A DNA stretch of 64,000 nt from Sambucus nigra (Eukaryota > Streptophyta > Magnoliopsida > Dipsacales > Adoxaceae): positions 571,178,606 through 571,242,605 of the forward strand of contig OX422217.1 in assembly GCA_949130495.1 (NCBI GenBank). The letters run 5' to 3'. The translations under genes were made by a program, and so were the position numbers. Below, one piece after another: positions 47,004 through 58,434 of this stretch. Under the pieces are notes generated by a model, which did no database searches, was not told the DNA's origin, and was given only the letters and a program-made list of their open reading frames with translations. How positions within the stretch are numbered: position 1 is the stretch's first letter; each line of letters starts with the position of its first letter.

Positions 47004-47021
47004 TAGCGCCGTCTATGGGAA
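47004..47021 (+). other. Gypsy-2 primer-binding site
   Basis: TAGCGCCGTCTATGGGAA two bases after the LTR. It corresponds to the TGGCGCCGT-type PBS found in many Tat-group elements, usually assigned to tRNA-Asp; the first G is changed to A. Confidence 0.7.
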
Positions 47022-47086
47022 CGTTTATCTTTCCTGAGAAAAGCCCACACAAAAAAAGGAGTTTAAAATTTCGGGTCACAACAGCA

Positions 47087-48748
47087 ATGCCCCCCCAGGC
47101 AGGGGATATTCAAGAACCACCTGCTCCTCGCAGGATTAGGTCTGAGGTTCGACGTTCAGATCAGAGGGCTCGCTTAGAAAGGCCAGTCTCAGAAGAAAGC
47201 CAAGGACCAACAAGGTCCATACAGATATCTAGGCTGATTAATGCATACGAGGTAAGGCTCCACGAGTAGAGAGAGTCTTCTCGCAGGCATGAGGCAGAGA
47301 ACGCTCGCTTGAAAAGAAGACTGGAAAGACTAGAGAAAGAGCTTCATCATGATAACAGGAGACGTCCATACCGCACTCCTAGCCCTCAAGCGAGCAAGTC
47401 TCGCAGTCGAGGAAGGAGCCCTAGGCGAGAATCTCAAAAGGTTGAGGGAGGCGAATCAGACGATGACCTCCGCGAGCAGCTGCGAAGAGCTCGCAGTTAC
47501 CAGAGCCCTACTCGCAGCAACGAGAACATACGAAATCTGGTCCGCAGGGAGATAGACCAACATCCTGCCCACTATGGTACCAGATCGACCCGAGAACTCG
47601 CTAGATGAGCACTCAAAACCTAGATGAAGTCACCTTTTATGAGGGAAATTGAAGAAGAAGAATCCCCCAAGAAATTTGCCATTCCAAGGTTTAATATTTA
47701 TGACGGTAAGACTGACCCCATTGATCATGCCAGGCAGTACCGATAGGCCATGACCCTCTGGAACCATCGGGATGCGCTCTTGTGTCGAATTTTTCCCTCG
47801 AGCCTGCATGACGTAGCACATAAGTGGTTCGAAAGGCTCCCCCACCGGTCCATCAGGAGTTTCAAGTCCCTGGCCGTGCTCTTTATGACCCTATTCATTA
47901 CTAGTAGCTCCCATCCCAAAAGGATGGATGCTTTGCTAACAATGAAGAAAATGCCTCAAGAGACCCTCAAGGACTATGCGAAAAGGTACTGGGAATTATT
48001 CAATGAGGTCGAGGATTGTTCGGAGCAAGTGGGAGTGGCCTCTTTCAAAATTTGGCTACCCAGTTCTTCCCTTCTATACCAGTCCCTGACAAAGAAGGAG
48101 GCTATAACTATTAACGACCTAGTGGTTCGCATCGAGAAGTACGCTAAGGTGGAAGATGTCACCCGCCTCAATACAGGAGAAAAATGTCAAGTTAAACTCA
48201 CTACCAAGGGAAGTGACAGAACTGAGAATCAGTAGAAAGGAGGAAAGAACGGGGGAAAAAATGGCTCCAAGAACGGAGGGAACATTGACGTGTCGAACGC
48301 ATTCTAGGCGATCAACGCCATCTTCAAAGAACCCATTTGCAAAATCCTCGCGAAGATCAAAGATGAGCCATTCATCAAGTGGCCCAGGAAGATGGGAGGA
48401 GATCCCTCGAAGAGGAACAATGCGCTAAGGTGCGCTTTTCACAAAGAGGGAGGACATAAGACTGAGCATTGCAAAGCTCTTAAGTCTCACCTCGAGGAAC
48501 TGGCCCAGTTCGATCATTTGAACGAATTTGTGGAGAAAAAGGCAGAGAAAGTGGCTGCCAATAGAGAGGCGAGGCCTGACAACGTGCTGGAAGATGACGC
48601 TGGACATGAGTTCGCGATAATTAACGGGGCATCTGATGCCAAGAAGATCCAAGGAAATTCAGCTCGAATGGAGATGAATAAACTTACAACGGTAATGCAT
48701 GCTTTTCAGATCGATCCAGCAAAGTCACAGTCAGGAAAGCGCCGATGA
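47087..48748 (+). pseudogene. Gypsy-2 Gag
   Basis: Start chosen at MPPQAGDIQEPPAPRR, after the leader. An R- and S-rich basic N-terminal half carries a coiled-coil-like AENARLKRRLERLEKELHH. The Retrotrans_gag domain is at about 47640-48220 (FAIPRFNIYDGKTDPIDHA, HKWFERLP, FITSSSHPKRMDALLTMK). A knuckle-like CAFHKEGGHKTEHC is near 48430-48475, followed by a LKSHLEEL segment. Stops at 47267-47269 (a probable CAG-to-TAG), 47606, 47743 and 48233; frameshift before the knuckle region. RSRGRSP repeats in the N-terminal half suggest RNA binding. Confidence 0.85.
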
Positions 48749-49306
48749 GCAGATGACGTCAACTATAACAAGAATATTATTTTCATAGATGAAGATCTGG
48801 TGGGAGTGAGAACCCCACACCACAATGCTCTGATCATTACCCTCAGGATAGCTAACTTTAACGCCGACAAGTTGCTCGTCAACCAAGGAAGCTCGTCCGA
48901 AGTAATGTATCTCGACCTATTTAAAAAATTAAAGTTAAGCGTCACCGATCTAAAGGAAGCTACTGTACCTTTAGTTGGCTTCGCTGGAGAAATAACTATG
49001 CCCTTGGGAAAGATTGTACTATCGGTGCGCACTGGAAATGTCTCCAAGATGATCGAGTTTTTGGTAGTTGACATCGACTCGCCATACCAAGTCATCCTCG
49101 GCAGGGGATTGCTTCATGCGATGAAGGCAGTCTCCTCGACCTACCATCAAAAACTCAAGTATGTAACCGAGCCAGGAGTAATGGAGATCCACGGTGATCA
49201 GGAAATTACGATAAGGTGCTTCATAGCAGCCATCCGACCAAAGCCAGAGAAGAAGGTCGATCAGCCCAGTGAGAAAGTTGAAGAAGGTCTGACACCTTCT
49301 AAATAG
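48749..49306 (+). pseudogene. Gypsy-2 protease
   Basis: Retropepsin-like segment: ADKLLVNQGSSSEVMYLDLF holds the active-site loop and SPYQVILGRGLLHAM the conserved second strand pair (usually YNAILGRP). The catalytic aspartate expected in LVDxGSS is N here, a single GAC/AAC (G-to-A) change that would abolish activity. The acidic KK-rich linker ends at a stop at about 49304. Confidence 0.82.
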
Positions 49307-49309
49307 CAA

Positions 49310-50820
49310 TTAAAGTACGGAGGACCTGGAGTAGAGGAGACGAGGCTCCTCCCCTCCGAGTGGGTCGTTGAGGACCTGGTAGAAGTTACGGCTGGAGATG
49401 GCGACAGTAATAGAGTCTTCTTGATTGGAGCATCTCTCAGCGACCAGGAACAGAAGGAATTGATAACTCTACTGAGACACAACATAGATGTTTTCACATG
49501 GGAGCCATACGATCTTCCTGGAATCGATCCTAATTTTGTCTGCCATCAGCTGCACGTCGATCCTGCCTTCAAACCAATCACACAGAAGGCACGTCGAACT
49601 GCACTCGAGAAGGCTAAAGCGGTAGAGAAGGAGGTCAAAAAATTGTTGGATGCAGGATCCATACGGGAAGTACAATTACCCAAGTGGTTATCCAACCCAG
49701 TAGTAGTTCCAAAAAGCAACGAGAAGTGGAGAGTCTACATCGACTTCACTGACCTCAATAATGCGTTCCCTAAAGATAGTTTCCCCCTCCCGAAAATAGA
49801 CCAACTAGTGGATGTCACTGTAGCTCACGAACGAATGAGTTTTCTAGACACATACTCAGGGTATCATAAAATCCCATTGTATGCCCCTGACCAGGATACG
49901 ATAGCGTTCATCATGATAGTTGGATTATACTGCTACAAGGTAATGCCCTTTGGGCTAAAAAATGCAGGGGCAACCTATCAGCGGCTGGTCACCAAGATGT
50001 TCAAGGACTGGATGAGAAACACCATGGAGGTCTACATCGATGACATGCTCGTTAAAAGTAAGAGGAAAGAAAATCACCTCTCAGACCTGACAAACACCTT
50101 TGAAATCCTCAGGAAGTACCGAATGAAACTTAATGCAAGCAAGTGTTCTTTTGGTGTCCAGTCAGGAAAATTTCTTGGGTACTTGGTCAGTAAGAGAGGC
50201 ATAGAGGCTAACCCGGACCAGATCGATGCAATTAATATGGTACAACCACCTCGAACAATTCGGGACATGCAGAAGCTCACTGGTATGCTCCCTGCCTTAA
50301 ATCGCTACATCTCTAAATCCTCCAAGAAATGCAAGCCTTTCTTCCAGCTTCTGAAGGGGAATAAAACGGTAGAATGGATCCTAGATTTCTCGCGAGCACT
50401 GGTCGAGCTCAAAGCTTACTTAAGCTCTCCACCACTGCTCGTCATACCATGGCAAATAGATTCTTTATACATGTACCTCTCCGTTTCCAACCACACTGTC
50501 AGCTCTGCGTTAATATGCGAGGTAGCAGGAATCCAATACCCTATTTATTACGCGAGCAAGACCCTACTCGACGCCGAGCAAAGGTATCTATTGCTGGAGA
50601 AGCTCGCCTATGCACTAGTAGTGGCCTCAAGGAAGCTGAAGCACTATTTTGAAGCCCACACTATCATCGTCCTTACATCGCACCCCCTTAAGGCAGTCCT
50701 GAGGAAAGCGGATTTTTCGGGCAGGCTTTCTAAATGATCAGTCGAGCTTGAGCAATTTGACATCCAATTTCAACCAAGGAGAGCAATCAAGGGACATATC
50801 CTTGCTGATTTCATAGCCAA
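49310..50820 (+). pseudogene. Gypsy-2 reverse transcriptase and first RNase H
   Basis: Starts in frame after the protease stop. RT motifs in order: LLDAGSIREVQLPKWLSNPV, WRVYIDFTDLNNAFPKD, YSGYHKIPL, MPFGLKNAGATYQRL, catalytic YIDDMLVKS (about 50035) and KFLGYLVSKRGIEANP. The RT-linked RNase H follows (YYASKTLLDAEQRYLLLEKLAYAL, LTSHPLKAVLR). A TGA at 50735-50737 (SK*SVEL, probably TGG originally) interrupts the frame, which then continues ELEQFDIQFQPRRAIKGH. The frame is otherwise open for more than 430 residues. Confidence 0.92.
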
Positions 50821-50824
50821 ATTC

Positions 50825-51535
50825 ATGGGCGAGGTACCTTCCAACCAACCTCAACTACCAAGGCAAAAGGAGAACCAAGCGACAGTGGGAACATGGAAAC
50901 TGTTTGTTGATGGAGCCTCCAATTCAAAGGGGGTAGGAGTAGGCATTGTCCTCGTTACCCCAGAAAATAAAATCCTTGAACAAGGAATCAGGCTTGGATT
51001 TGCAGCCTCCAACAACGAAGCAGAATACGAAGCCATAATAGTCGGCCTCCAGAAGGCACACACTTTGGGAGCAAACCATTTACAGGTTTTCAGCGATTCC
51101 CAATTAGTCTCCAATCAGATAAGTGGAGATTACAATGCAGAAGATGAAAGAATGGTAGCTTACCTCGCCTTAGTTAAAAAATTAATGGAGAGCTTCAAAG
51201 AGATCAATGTCCAACAGTTTCCCATGGGGCAAAATAGCCATGCTGATGCCCTAGCAGCCCTAAGTTCGGCAGTCGACTCCGACCTAAAAAGAACCATCCC
51301 CATCGATTTCCTCACTCACCCGAGCATCCACGATAGCAGGATACCACACAGGAAACAGGTACTCCAGGTGGGATCAGCTCCCAGCTGGATGGACCCCTTA
51401 AGGGATTATTTGAAGGATGGCACGCTCCCGAATGACAAGAAGACTGCCCACCGGATAAGAGTCAAAGCTTCTCACTTTCACTTATCCCCAGAGGGAAACC
51501 TGTATAAGAGATCCTTCTCCGGTCCCTATATCTAA
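50825..51535 (+). pseudogene. Gypsy-2 second RNase H (plant/archaeal type)
   Basis: Independent RNase H fold: WKLFVDGASNSKGVGVGIVL (first aspartate), NNEAEYEAIIVGLQKA (glutamate), LQVFSDSQLVSNQISG (second aspartate), HADALAALSS (final aspartate). All four acidic positions survive. This is the 'aRNH' domain acquired by Tat-group elements in addition to the RT-linked RNase H. The frame runs on into a linker (SWMDPLRDYLKDG) and stops at 51533. Confidence 0.92.
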
Positions 51536-52640
51536 TGCGTTCACCCAGGGAATGTCGAGCAAGTGTTACATGATCTTCACGAAGTAGTCTGTGGAAGCCA
51601 TATCGGAGGAAGGTCTCTAGCTTTTCGAGCAATGAAGGAGGGCTATTGGTGACCATATATGCAAAGGGACTCTGCGATGTATATCTGCAAGTGCCTTAAG
51701 TGCCAACTTCACGCTCCTATGGTCCACCAGCCTGCTAGCGACCTAAAGTCACTATCCATCCCATGGCCATTCGCCCGATGAGGAATTGACATCGTGGGAC
51801 CACTGCCCACCGCCACCGGTAATCGCAAATATCTATTGGTTACAACTGACTACTTCACCAAATGGATCGAGGCGTAACCCCTGGCGAACATTCGAGACGC
51901 ATATATGATAAGGTTCATATGGAGAAATATAATCACTCGCTTTGGTGTCCCCAAAACCATCATCACCGACAATGGAACACACTTCGAAAGGGGATCCTTT
52001 CAGAGTTTCTGTAACAAACACGGTATCAGACACCACTTCAGTTCGGTCGCCTACCCTCAAAGCAATGGCCAAGATGAGGCTTCCAACATAACTGTGATCG
52101 ACGGATTAAAGAAGCGATTGGAGTGAGCCAAAGGCGTATGGGTAAATGAATTACCACACATTCTATGGGCTTACCGAACCACTCCACGGCGAGAAACAGG
52201 AGAAACCCCATTTTTGCTGACATATGGGATGGAAGCAGTCATCCCACTAGAAGCCGGTTTGCCGATAATGAGGTCCAACCTTGTTGACCAGGGCCATAAT
52301 GATTCAGCATTGCTCGCTGAGCTTGACCTAACCGATGAGCGCCGAGAGCTAGGCCTAGTAAAACTAGCGAGCTATCAACAACAGCTCACGAGGCATTACA
52401 ATAAAAGGATTAACCCAAGAACATTACGAGTTGGGGACTACGTTCTAAGGAAAGTCCTGGGTAGCGCAGTAAAACCATCGGATGGAAAGCTAGGCCCAAA
52501 CTAGGAAGGACCCTTTAAGATAATGAGACACGATCTGCAGGGCGCCTATCACTTGGAAATGATGGAAGGCAGAGAAACACCACGAGCATGGAACGTAGCC
52601 AATCTTAAGAGATTCTACTTTGAGATCTTTCTTTTATTCT
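51536..52640 (+). pseudogene. Gypsy-2 integrase
   Basis: HHCC zinc domain at about 51560-51730 (HLSPEGNLYKRS upstream, then HEVVCGSHIGGRSLAF, CKCLKCQ). Core domain with [26 protein letters not shown] (second D) and YPQSNGQDEASN (glutamate near E of the DDE triad). C-terminal part: FLLTYGMEAVIPLE, RHYNKRINPRTLRVGDYVLRKV, EGPFKI, AWNVANLKRFY. At least six TGA/TAG stops stand mostly where W, R or Q is expected (for example EGYW*P, FAR*GI, IEA*PL), consistent with C-to-T or G-to-A decay. Confidence 0.9.
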
Positions 52641-53273
52641 TCTGTTATGAAACTAGAAGTTTATTTCCCTTGTCATTAATGAAAGTTATTTAAATGGTTG
52701 CATTCTAATAGGTAACAGCTATATGAGCTTTATCGCACATCTTTTCCAAATGACATGCACATTGATCACCACGCCTTAGCAGGTAAGTGTCCCTCCTCAG
52801 GTCATCGTTATGAAACACGAAGGACCTCTTAGCATTGACCCTGGCAATATATGAAGCCCTACAGGGGATCCTTAGTCAATATGGCCAAATTTTATACTGG
52901 TCATCAAACGTTCTTTGGTTGAATAAAATCCTAATCGGATAGAGCATCCGACACCAGGTGTGTCCTCGCCAATAGCCAAACTTAGGCCTAAGGGAGTGTG
53001 CGACACGACCTAAAATGTAAAGTGATGCACAATGGTATCTCGATATTATACTGGACTGGGAGGACACTTGCGTAACAACACAAACTTAGAAGATCATAAA
53101 GAAGCAAGAATATGAAGAATGTAATACACTTGTTTAGTCGGAAAATTCACCCAAAACACAAACTTTATATTAATTCATCATATTTACAACAATGGTGATA
53201 CATGTATAGTCGGCGAGCTCGCCTAAAGCATTTACACTACCAAAAACACAAAAAACAACAAACTGGCAAAATC

Positions 53274-54185
53274 TCAATGAGGGTGAGGCCTCTGAGCGAG
53301 ATAATCAGCCACCCGAGCTCTTCGTCTGTCATCGGGTGCAGGAGCTAACTCTTCCTCAACCTCATTCGCATCCGACTCCAATAATTGTCGAGGGATGGCA
53401 TCGATAGAGATCCATCGATCATCCCTTCGGAAGGGGTTAGGCATCAGGGGAGAGGGAGAAATGTCATGGCGATACCAGAGCATCGAGTTCCTCGGGACTT
53501 GCAGCTCCTTCAGGGCACTCAGCCACCCCCTAACAAAAGAAATCTCTTCGAACTCTAACAACCTTATTGGAGCATCTGACCAACCCTGGTCGTAGCCGTC
53601 AACCCACACTCGTCGAGGACCTTTTTTGAATAAATGCCGCAACCGAGTGACATCCCTCTGGACCCCGACAGTAATCACATACGCCCATTGAACATCATCG
53701 TGGAGCTCCTCCATTTCTCTTGATGAAGCCCTGGTGTTCATGCGAGCTCGTGGAACGATCGGAAGAGAAGGACCCTGCAATGCAGGAGGCACATCGCTCT
53801 GACCAGCTCTAGCTCGCGATGATGAGGAACCCTGTAATACTGCTAGAGTAGTGCTCGGCGCATGCTCCCTAAGTCATGAGACCTCTCTCCTCAGAGCCTC
53901 ATTCTCTTGCTTGAGAACTTCCCTAACTTGATTGATTTCAGAGGCCTCTAATAGCTTCGTCCTCAGCGCGTTGACTTCCTCTTGGACTGAGGCACCAATG
54001 TCCTCTATCTCTTGGATCCTATCCTTCAGCTTGGCGACGAGCTCAGTTTTCTCTATAAAGCGCTTGTTACTTAGTGGCGAGACTTGCAGATCCTCATAAA
54101 AGTATGACAAACATCGTAGCTCACATTGGGCCCCAACATCCTTCCCAATTGGGAAGTAGCAGGAATATAATCATCAACGTCAACC
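53274..54185 (-). pseudogene. Gypsy-2 antisense ORF 2 (coiled coil)
   Basis: On the minus strand, frames from about 54185 to 53274 encode TSQLGRMLGPNVSYDV, then after a shift a coiled coil (ELVAKLKDRIQEIEDIGASV, VLKQENEALRREVS), one premature TGA at 53874, then in the same frame a basic-acidic C-terminal part (RARMNTRASSREMEELHDDV, RRDDRWISIDAIP) to a stop at 53274. An AG acceptor-like site (TTACTTGTAG) lies just upstream at about 54190. Runs opposite to pol in the region where Tat-group elements keep extra ORFs. Function unknown. Confidence 0.6.
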
Positions 54186-55012
54186 AACTACAAGTAATAA
54201 AAAGACAAGGGAGAGAAAGAGATAAATCAGTGCGCTTAGAAAAAGAAACCTTTTCAATAATAAGGGTTGAAATTACATCGAACAGCAAAAAGAAAGTTTA
54301 TAGACAGAAAAATGCAAAAATACAAAATAATCCTAGAAGATAACTAGTTAGCAACCTCAGGTTGCCCAGAGGTCGATGGCCATTTCCCTTTGTCGGCATC
54401 AGCAGGAGCACCGCCCTCGGTAGTGGTAATCTCTGTCATCGCAACGAGGTAAGCATCAACATGAGTCATCTGAGGGACAGGGTTAGTACCTTCAACAACT
54501 CGGGTAGGGAGTTCATCCATATTCGCCTTCAGACCCGGGTCATGCTCGTCCAACAGAGGGGAGTCGATATCAACATTAGCGGCCAATAGGGACTTGTTCC
54601 AGCCCTTCTTAAAGTTCAGATGGCTAATATAGCCTATCTGATCCTCAGCGTCCTTGTATGCTGCGGCCCAACCAGAATTATATGAGTCCTCCTTGGCAGT
54701 GACAGCCTCAGACTCCTTCTTCTGCAACTCCTCAGACAGCACTCTGTTCTCTTCCACGATAACAAGTATGCTCGAGCAAACCAGGTCGTAGGCCTGTTGT
54801 AGCTCTTTCAAATCCTTGACATCTGCGTCCTTCTCCCAATTAGCGGTAGCAAGAGCCAGGTTGGATGATATCCGAGCAGCGTTAACGGCTTTGAAACTAG
54901 CCTCGAGCTTTGTACCCTTCAGCTTCAAGGCATCATTATCTTTCTCCAGCTCGCTATTTTTCTTCACCAGTTCATTGCGTGAATGATATAGGACGACGAA
55001 GTCAGTCACAAA

Positions 55013-55089
55013 CTGTAGAAAAAAGAAGACATTAGAAGAAGGAAGTGATGGAATTCATAAAAACATGGGAGAAAAGGGAAAAATCTTAC
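55013..55089 (-). other. Putative intron in Gypsy-2 antisense ORF 1
   Basis: Minus strand GTAAGATTT...TTTTTTCTACAG, 77 nt. Splicing joins RLAL directly to FVTDFVVLYHSRNEL in one frame; without it the upstream frame reads into pyrimidine-rich nonsense and stops. Confidence 0.65.
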
Positions 55090-55929
55090 CAAAGCTAGCC
55101 TCTGGCTAGCCTGAAGGGCCAATTTCTCGGACCCCACCTCCCTTTGGCGATCAGCAGGAAGAACTGCTCTCTCGAGCAGTGCGGGGGCCAACTGAGGGGA
55201 AATTGCGAGTGAAGCTCCTTCAGGAAGGGCAGATATCGGGACTAAGGCTTGCCCAACCTTCGTCATATCCTCCATCTTCCTCTTCTCTTTTTATTTCTCC
55301 CTCTCCATTCTTCTCCTCTCCTCTACCCTTTTCCTCTCCTCCTTCTTCTTCTTCTTCTTCTCCTCCTTCTTTTCCCTCTCTCTCTCTCCACCTTACCTGC
55401 TCTTTTTCCTTCCTCTTTTTCTCCTGCTCCTGAGCAGAAGACTAGGAACCAGTAGCCACAGCCCCAGAACTAGACTTTTGCTTCTTCGACCTCTGTGCGA
55501 GAAGCATGTGGTCTTCATCATCATCATCCCGGATTAAGTTCTTCCTTGGAGGAGCCACTTCCTCGCTCGAACTTCTAGATGTGCTCGATAATTCTCGAGC
55601 TTCAGAGACCTCCCCACGATCAGAGGAACTGCTACTACTGGAGCTCCCTCCACCCAAATTGTTTACAGCACCTATGATGTCACTTTCAGAGCTTCTCTCC
55701 TCCTCGTCCAACTGGATAGGATCCACATCAGTCTCTTCGGTGGTATCAAACTCTAGGATACTGTCCACAGGCCTTGCTATGAAACTAGAGCCAACGTTCC
55801 TGTACTCAAGCAAGAAAGTAGCAGACCTGGGATGCTCGTCATTACCCAAAGGCTCCCTGATGTTCCAAGCCTTAACCAGTTCAGAGAGACGAACCTAGCT
55901 GAGAGAAGGCTCCAAGTTCTTTGACCTCG

Positions 55930-56003
55930 CTGTGGAAGAAAGATAAAGAAGAATTAGAGAGATCACAAATCAATAAAAATTGAAACAATAGAGCAAAGTC
56001 TAC
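55930..56003 (-). other. Putative intron in Gypsy-2 antisense ORF 1
   Basis: Minus strand GTAGACTTTG...TTTCTTCCACAG, 74 nt with a strong pyrimidine tract. Splicing joins FYGEKYI to ARSKNLEP and, after one stop, to LGNDEHPRSATFLLEYR in the same frame. Confidence 0.6.
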
Positions 56004-56909
56004 CTATGTATTTTTCCCCATAAAAGGGAACAGATAACCTCTCAGACCTCAACCCGTCAAATTGGGGAGAAAACTGACAGTTTCTAATAAGGAAACCTTC
56101 TTGTCAATAGTCCTTATGGGAATCAGGTAGATTTACTACCAATACCCTGTCAGGGCTCCTAGCTTTGAGATAGAGGACAACAGAGCCAGTTCAAGAAAAG
56201 GAATAATAAAAACAGACCTCGGCGAGCCCTAACCTAGTACCATATAACTGATTTATTCTATGTATGCCATTAACTATTTTCCACACATTGGGTGAGCATT
56301 ATGCATGAAGAATATTAAAATATCCAAAGAAATGCAAGAACAAATCGTTTGGAGGAAAAGTGAGTCCCCCCTGGGAAAGCAACAAAACATGGATCCAGTG
56401 GGCGTCATCTATCTCTTTAATGTTTCTAGGAGGGGAAGCGCAGCACTCAATATCTACCCACTCAGGGATGTTGTAAAACTTCCTAAACTCAAAGACCGAC
56501 CTATTCCCAATCTTCGTTATTGGAAAACCCTAGAAAACTACAAACTCAAAGAGAAAGTACAAAGAAAAGGTACAGTAAACTTACAAAATCGAAGATCGAT
56601 TCGAATGATGAAGAAGCACAGGTCCAAACAACAAGAAATCAATGATAATGGAGATTGAGAGAAGAAGGTACGAAGTGCTAGAGCTCACAGGGGATGAAAG
56701 AGTGCTGGAAAGATTGAAACGGCGGTAGAAAATTGGCTATCCCAGATCACCTTTAAATTTTGCTAATCATAGTGCACAAAATACGAAGCGGATGCCGCCA
56801 AAATTAGCTTCACAACCTTTGAAGAGTTGCACGATGTACAAAAAGCCATTATGACTAATCATTTAAATTTATTGAGCCCAAAACATGGCCCAACAAACTT
56901 CGGGGAAAT

Positions 56910-57225
56910 TGTGGGTACCCAAAACTAAGATCATGGGCCTGGACGAGTAGCCCAATTCTGGCGGCCCAAAGTCCTGGCCCCCCACTTACCTAAACGTACG
57001 TGTATATATTGAACTCTAGGTCCGGGGCAAAAGGAAAAGTTGTATTCTCTGTAATCACTCTCCGGAAATATAGAAATAACACCGACTGCACCACCATGGA
57101 CGTAGGCACATCTTTGCTGAACCACGTACATCCTTTATTGTGTGATTGTCATTTTACATTCCTTGTTCTTATTTGATGCTTGCCTTTCCTTTATTTATTT
57201 GTGTTGCACAATAATTATCACCACA
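56910..57225 (+). repeat. Gypsy-2 3' LTR, internally deleted
   Basis: 316 bp against 412 bp in the 5' copy. About 96 bp between the C-rich words near 46663 and 46760 of the 5' LTR are missing, the junction lying in a CCCCAC run. TSD CCTCC follows. Confidence 0.9.
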
Positions 57226-57718
57226 CCTCCCACCAACAAAAATGAATAATTTCATCTCCAGTAGGACCATCCTCAGGACTCCTAGGAAAAATAGCATTTG
57301 GGACACGGGGTAACTGTAGAGTCTCAGCTATAAGATCGGAAGTGACAAGTATGGGAACACCCCTAGCAGACGTCTGAAAACCACCAGGAGTGAGTAGATC
57401 CGTATAATAAAACTCCCTAACTATGCCAGGGTAAACCATGCCATGGGCATCAAATAATCTATCCCATCCTCGTCCACACATCCATGTAGGAATAGATACC
57501 TCAAAAAACTGATCAACATAAAACACTTTCTCCCGAACTAAAGTGTGAATATGTAAGCCCAAATGGCAATAATAATCAAAATCCAAAACAGTGAACCAAT
57601 GCATATAAAAGTATGGTGTTCTATAACTCCTAGCCCTATGAGCCCGCGATGTGGGGGAAGGCTCATCTTCCCTAGGAGAAGAAGTACCCTTGTGTCTAGG
57701 TGGAATGACTAGACACTA
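57226..57718 (-). pseudogene. Copia-5 extra ORF, N-terminal part
   Basis: Minus-strand frame open from just after a TAG at about 57719 to the Gypsy-2 insertion. First ATG is at 57604 (MHWFTVLDFDYYCHLG), preceded in frame by an R- and S-rich segment (GTSSPREDEPSPTSRAHR), so the true start may be upstream of an intron. Key blocks: VREKVFYVDQFFEVSIP, REFYYTDLLTPGGFQTSARG, VPILVTSDLIAETLQLP, DEIIHFCWW. The VREFY...RG...I...LP arrangement is that of PF20167-like plant transposon-associated proteins. Continues at 46589. Confidence 0.65.
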
Positions 57719-58434
57719 AATACCACGGGTGAAGATGGATAGGGTAGACAGACACAACTGACGCCTAGAACCTATCTTCGTACAAATCTATCCGAACCAC
57801 CGGGGTAAACCAAAAAAATAACATCCCAACACACAGCAATAACCCAATCAAAATAAACATAAGCAGAAAATGTCACCAAAAGGACCAACATTTGGTATTT
57901 AAAAAAAATCCCAAATAAATTATGAACGTGGCATTTATAAAAAAAATTATCTCTAAAAAATTAATGGGTATCAATGGGTGCCAAAAAAATTTAATAAGAA
58001 AAAAATTAATTTTTCATACCAATGTTTATGTTGATTTCAAACTCAAAAAATAACAGGAACCCATGCATCATGTGGATAAAATAGTAGAAGTGAAACTTGA
58101 AACAACAAGCAAAATGTAAAGTTTAACCATTTTTTCTTTTGAAACCAACACAAAAACACACAACAACACCCAAAAGAATTTTAAATCGAAAGCATGAAAC
58201 CATGAAACAGAGAAAGTTCAAAAAACTTACTTCAAACAGTGAGCACAGGCCACGAAACAGTAAAATATTGAATTCTGAGGAGAAAACCGGTGCAGAGAAA
58301 GAGATTTGGGTAGAAAATCGAGTTCAAAATCAAGAGTTTTATGTCAAAAACTGGTTCGATTGAAGCTGGAAGACAAAGGCAACAACAAGGGTTTCAAACA
58401 TTGGGAACTAACGAACTGAACAGACAACACGACG

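Larger units (their letters stand above)
54344..56565 (-). pseudogene. Gypsy-2 antisense ORF 1, intron-containing, 'putative gypsy type transposon'-like
   Basis: Minus-strand gene remnant. Exon from about 56565 to 56004 encodes RKFYNIPEWVDIECC, GGLTFPPNDLFLHFFGYF, SPNVWKIVNGIHRINQLYG and VVNLPDSHKD. This pattern matches the plant domain called putative gypsy type transposon (PF04195-like). Exon 55929-55090 has an acidic S-rich part, then a GAA-repeat region with a frame change; exon 55012-54344 is coiled coil (NELVKKNSELEKDNDALK) with tail to GQPEVAN. Introns at 55930-56003 and 55013-55089 have GT-AG ends, and their removal joins open frames. In-frame stops are transitions (CAA to TAA, CGA to TGA). 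Similar antisense genes are known in Grande and some other Tat-group elements. Confidence 0.7.
46590..57225 (+). mobile_element. Gypsy-2: dual-RNase-H Ty3/Gypsy element (Tat-like) with antisense ORFs
   Basis: LTRs 46590-47001 and 56910-57225, TSD CCTCC (46585-46589, 57226-57230). Plus-strand gag, protease, RT, RNase H, a second plant/archaeal-type RNase H and integrase occupy 47087-52640. A 4.2-kb region follows with minus-strand ORFs and a short polypurine-like GGGGAAATT before the 3' LTR. A second RNase H between the first RNase H and integrase, plus extra ORFs between integrase and 3' LTR, are hallmarks of the Tat group (Retand, Grande, Ogre relatives). Many stops; inactive. Confidence 0.93.

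Noticed and set aside
55179..55455. Plus-strand Ser/Pro/Leu-rich ORFs
   Set aside because: Complement of the GAA-repeat part of the antisense ORF; no independent support.
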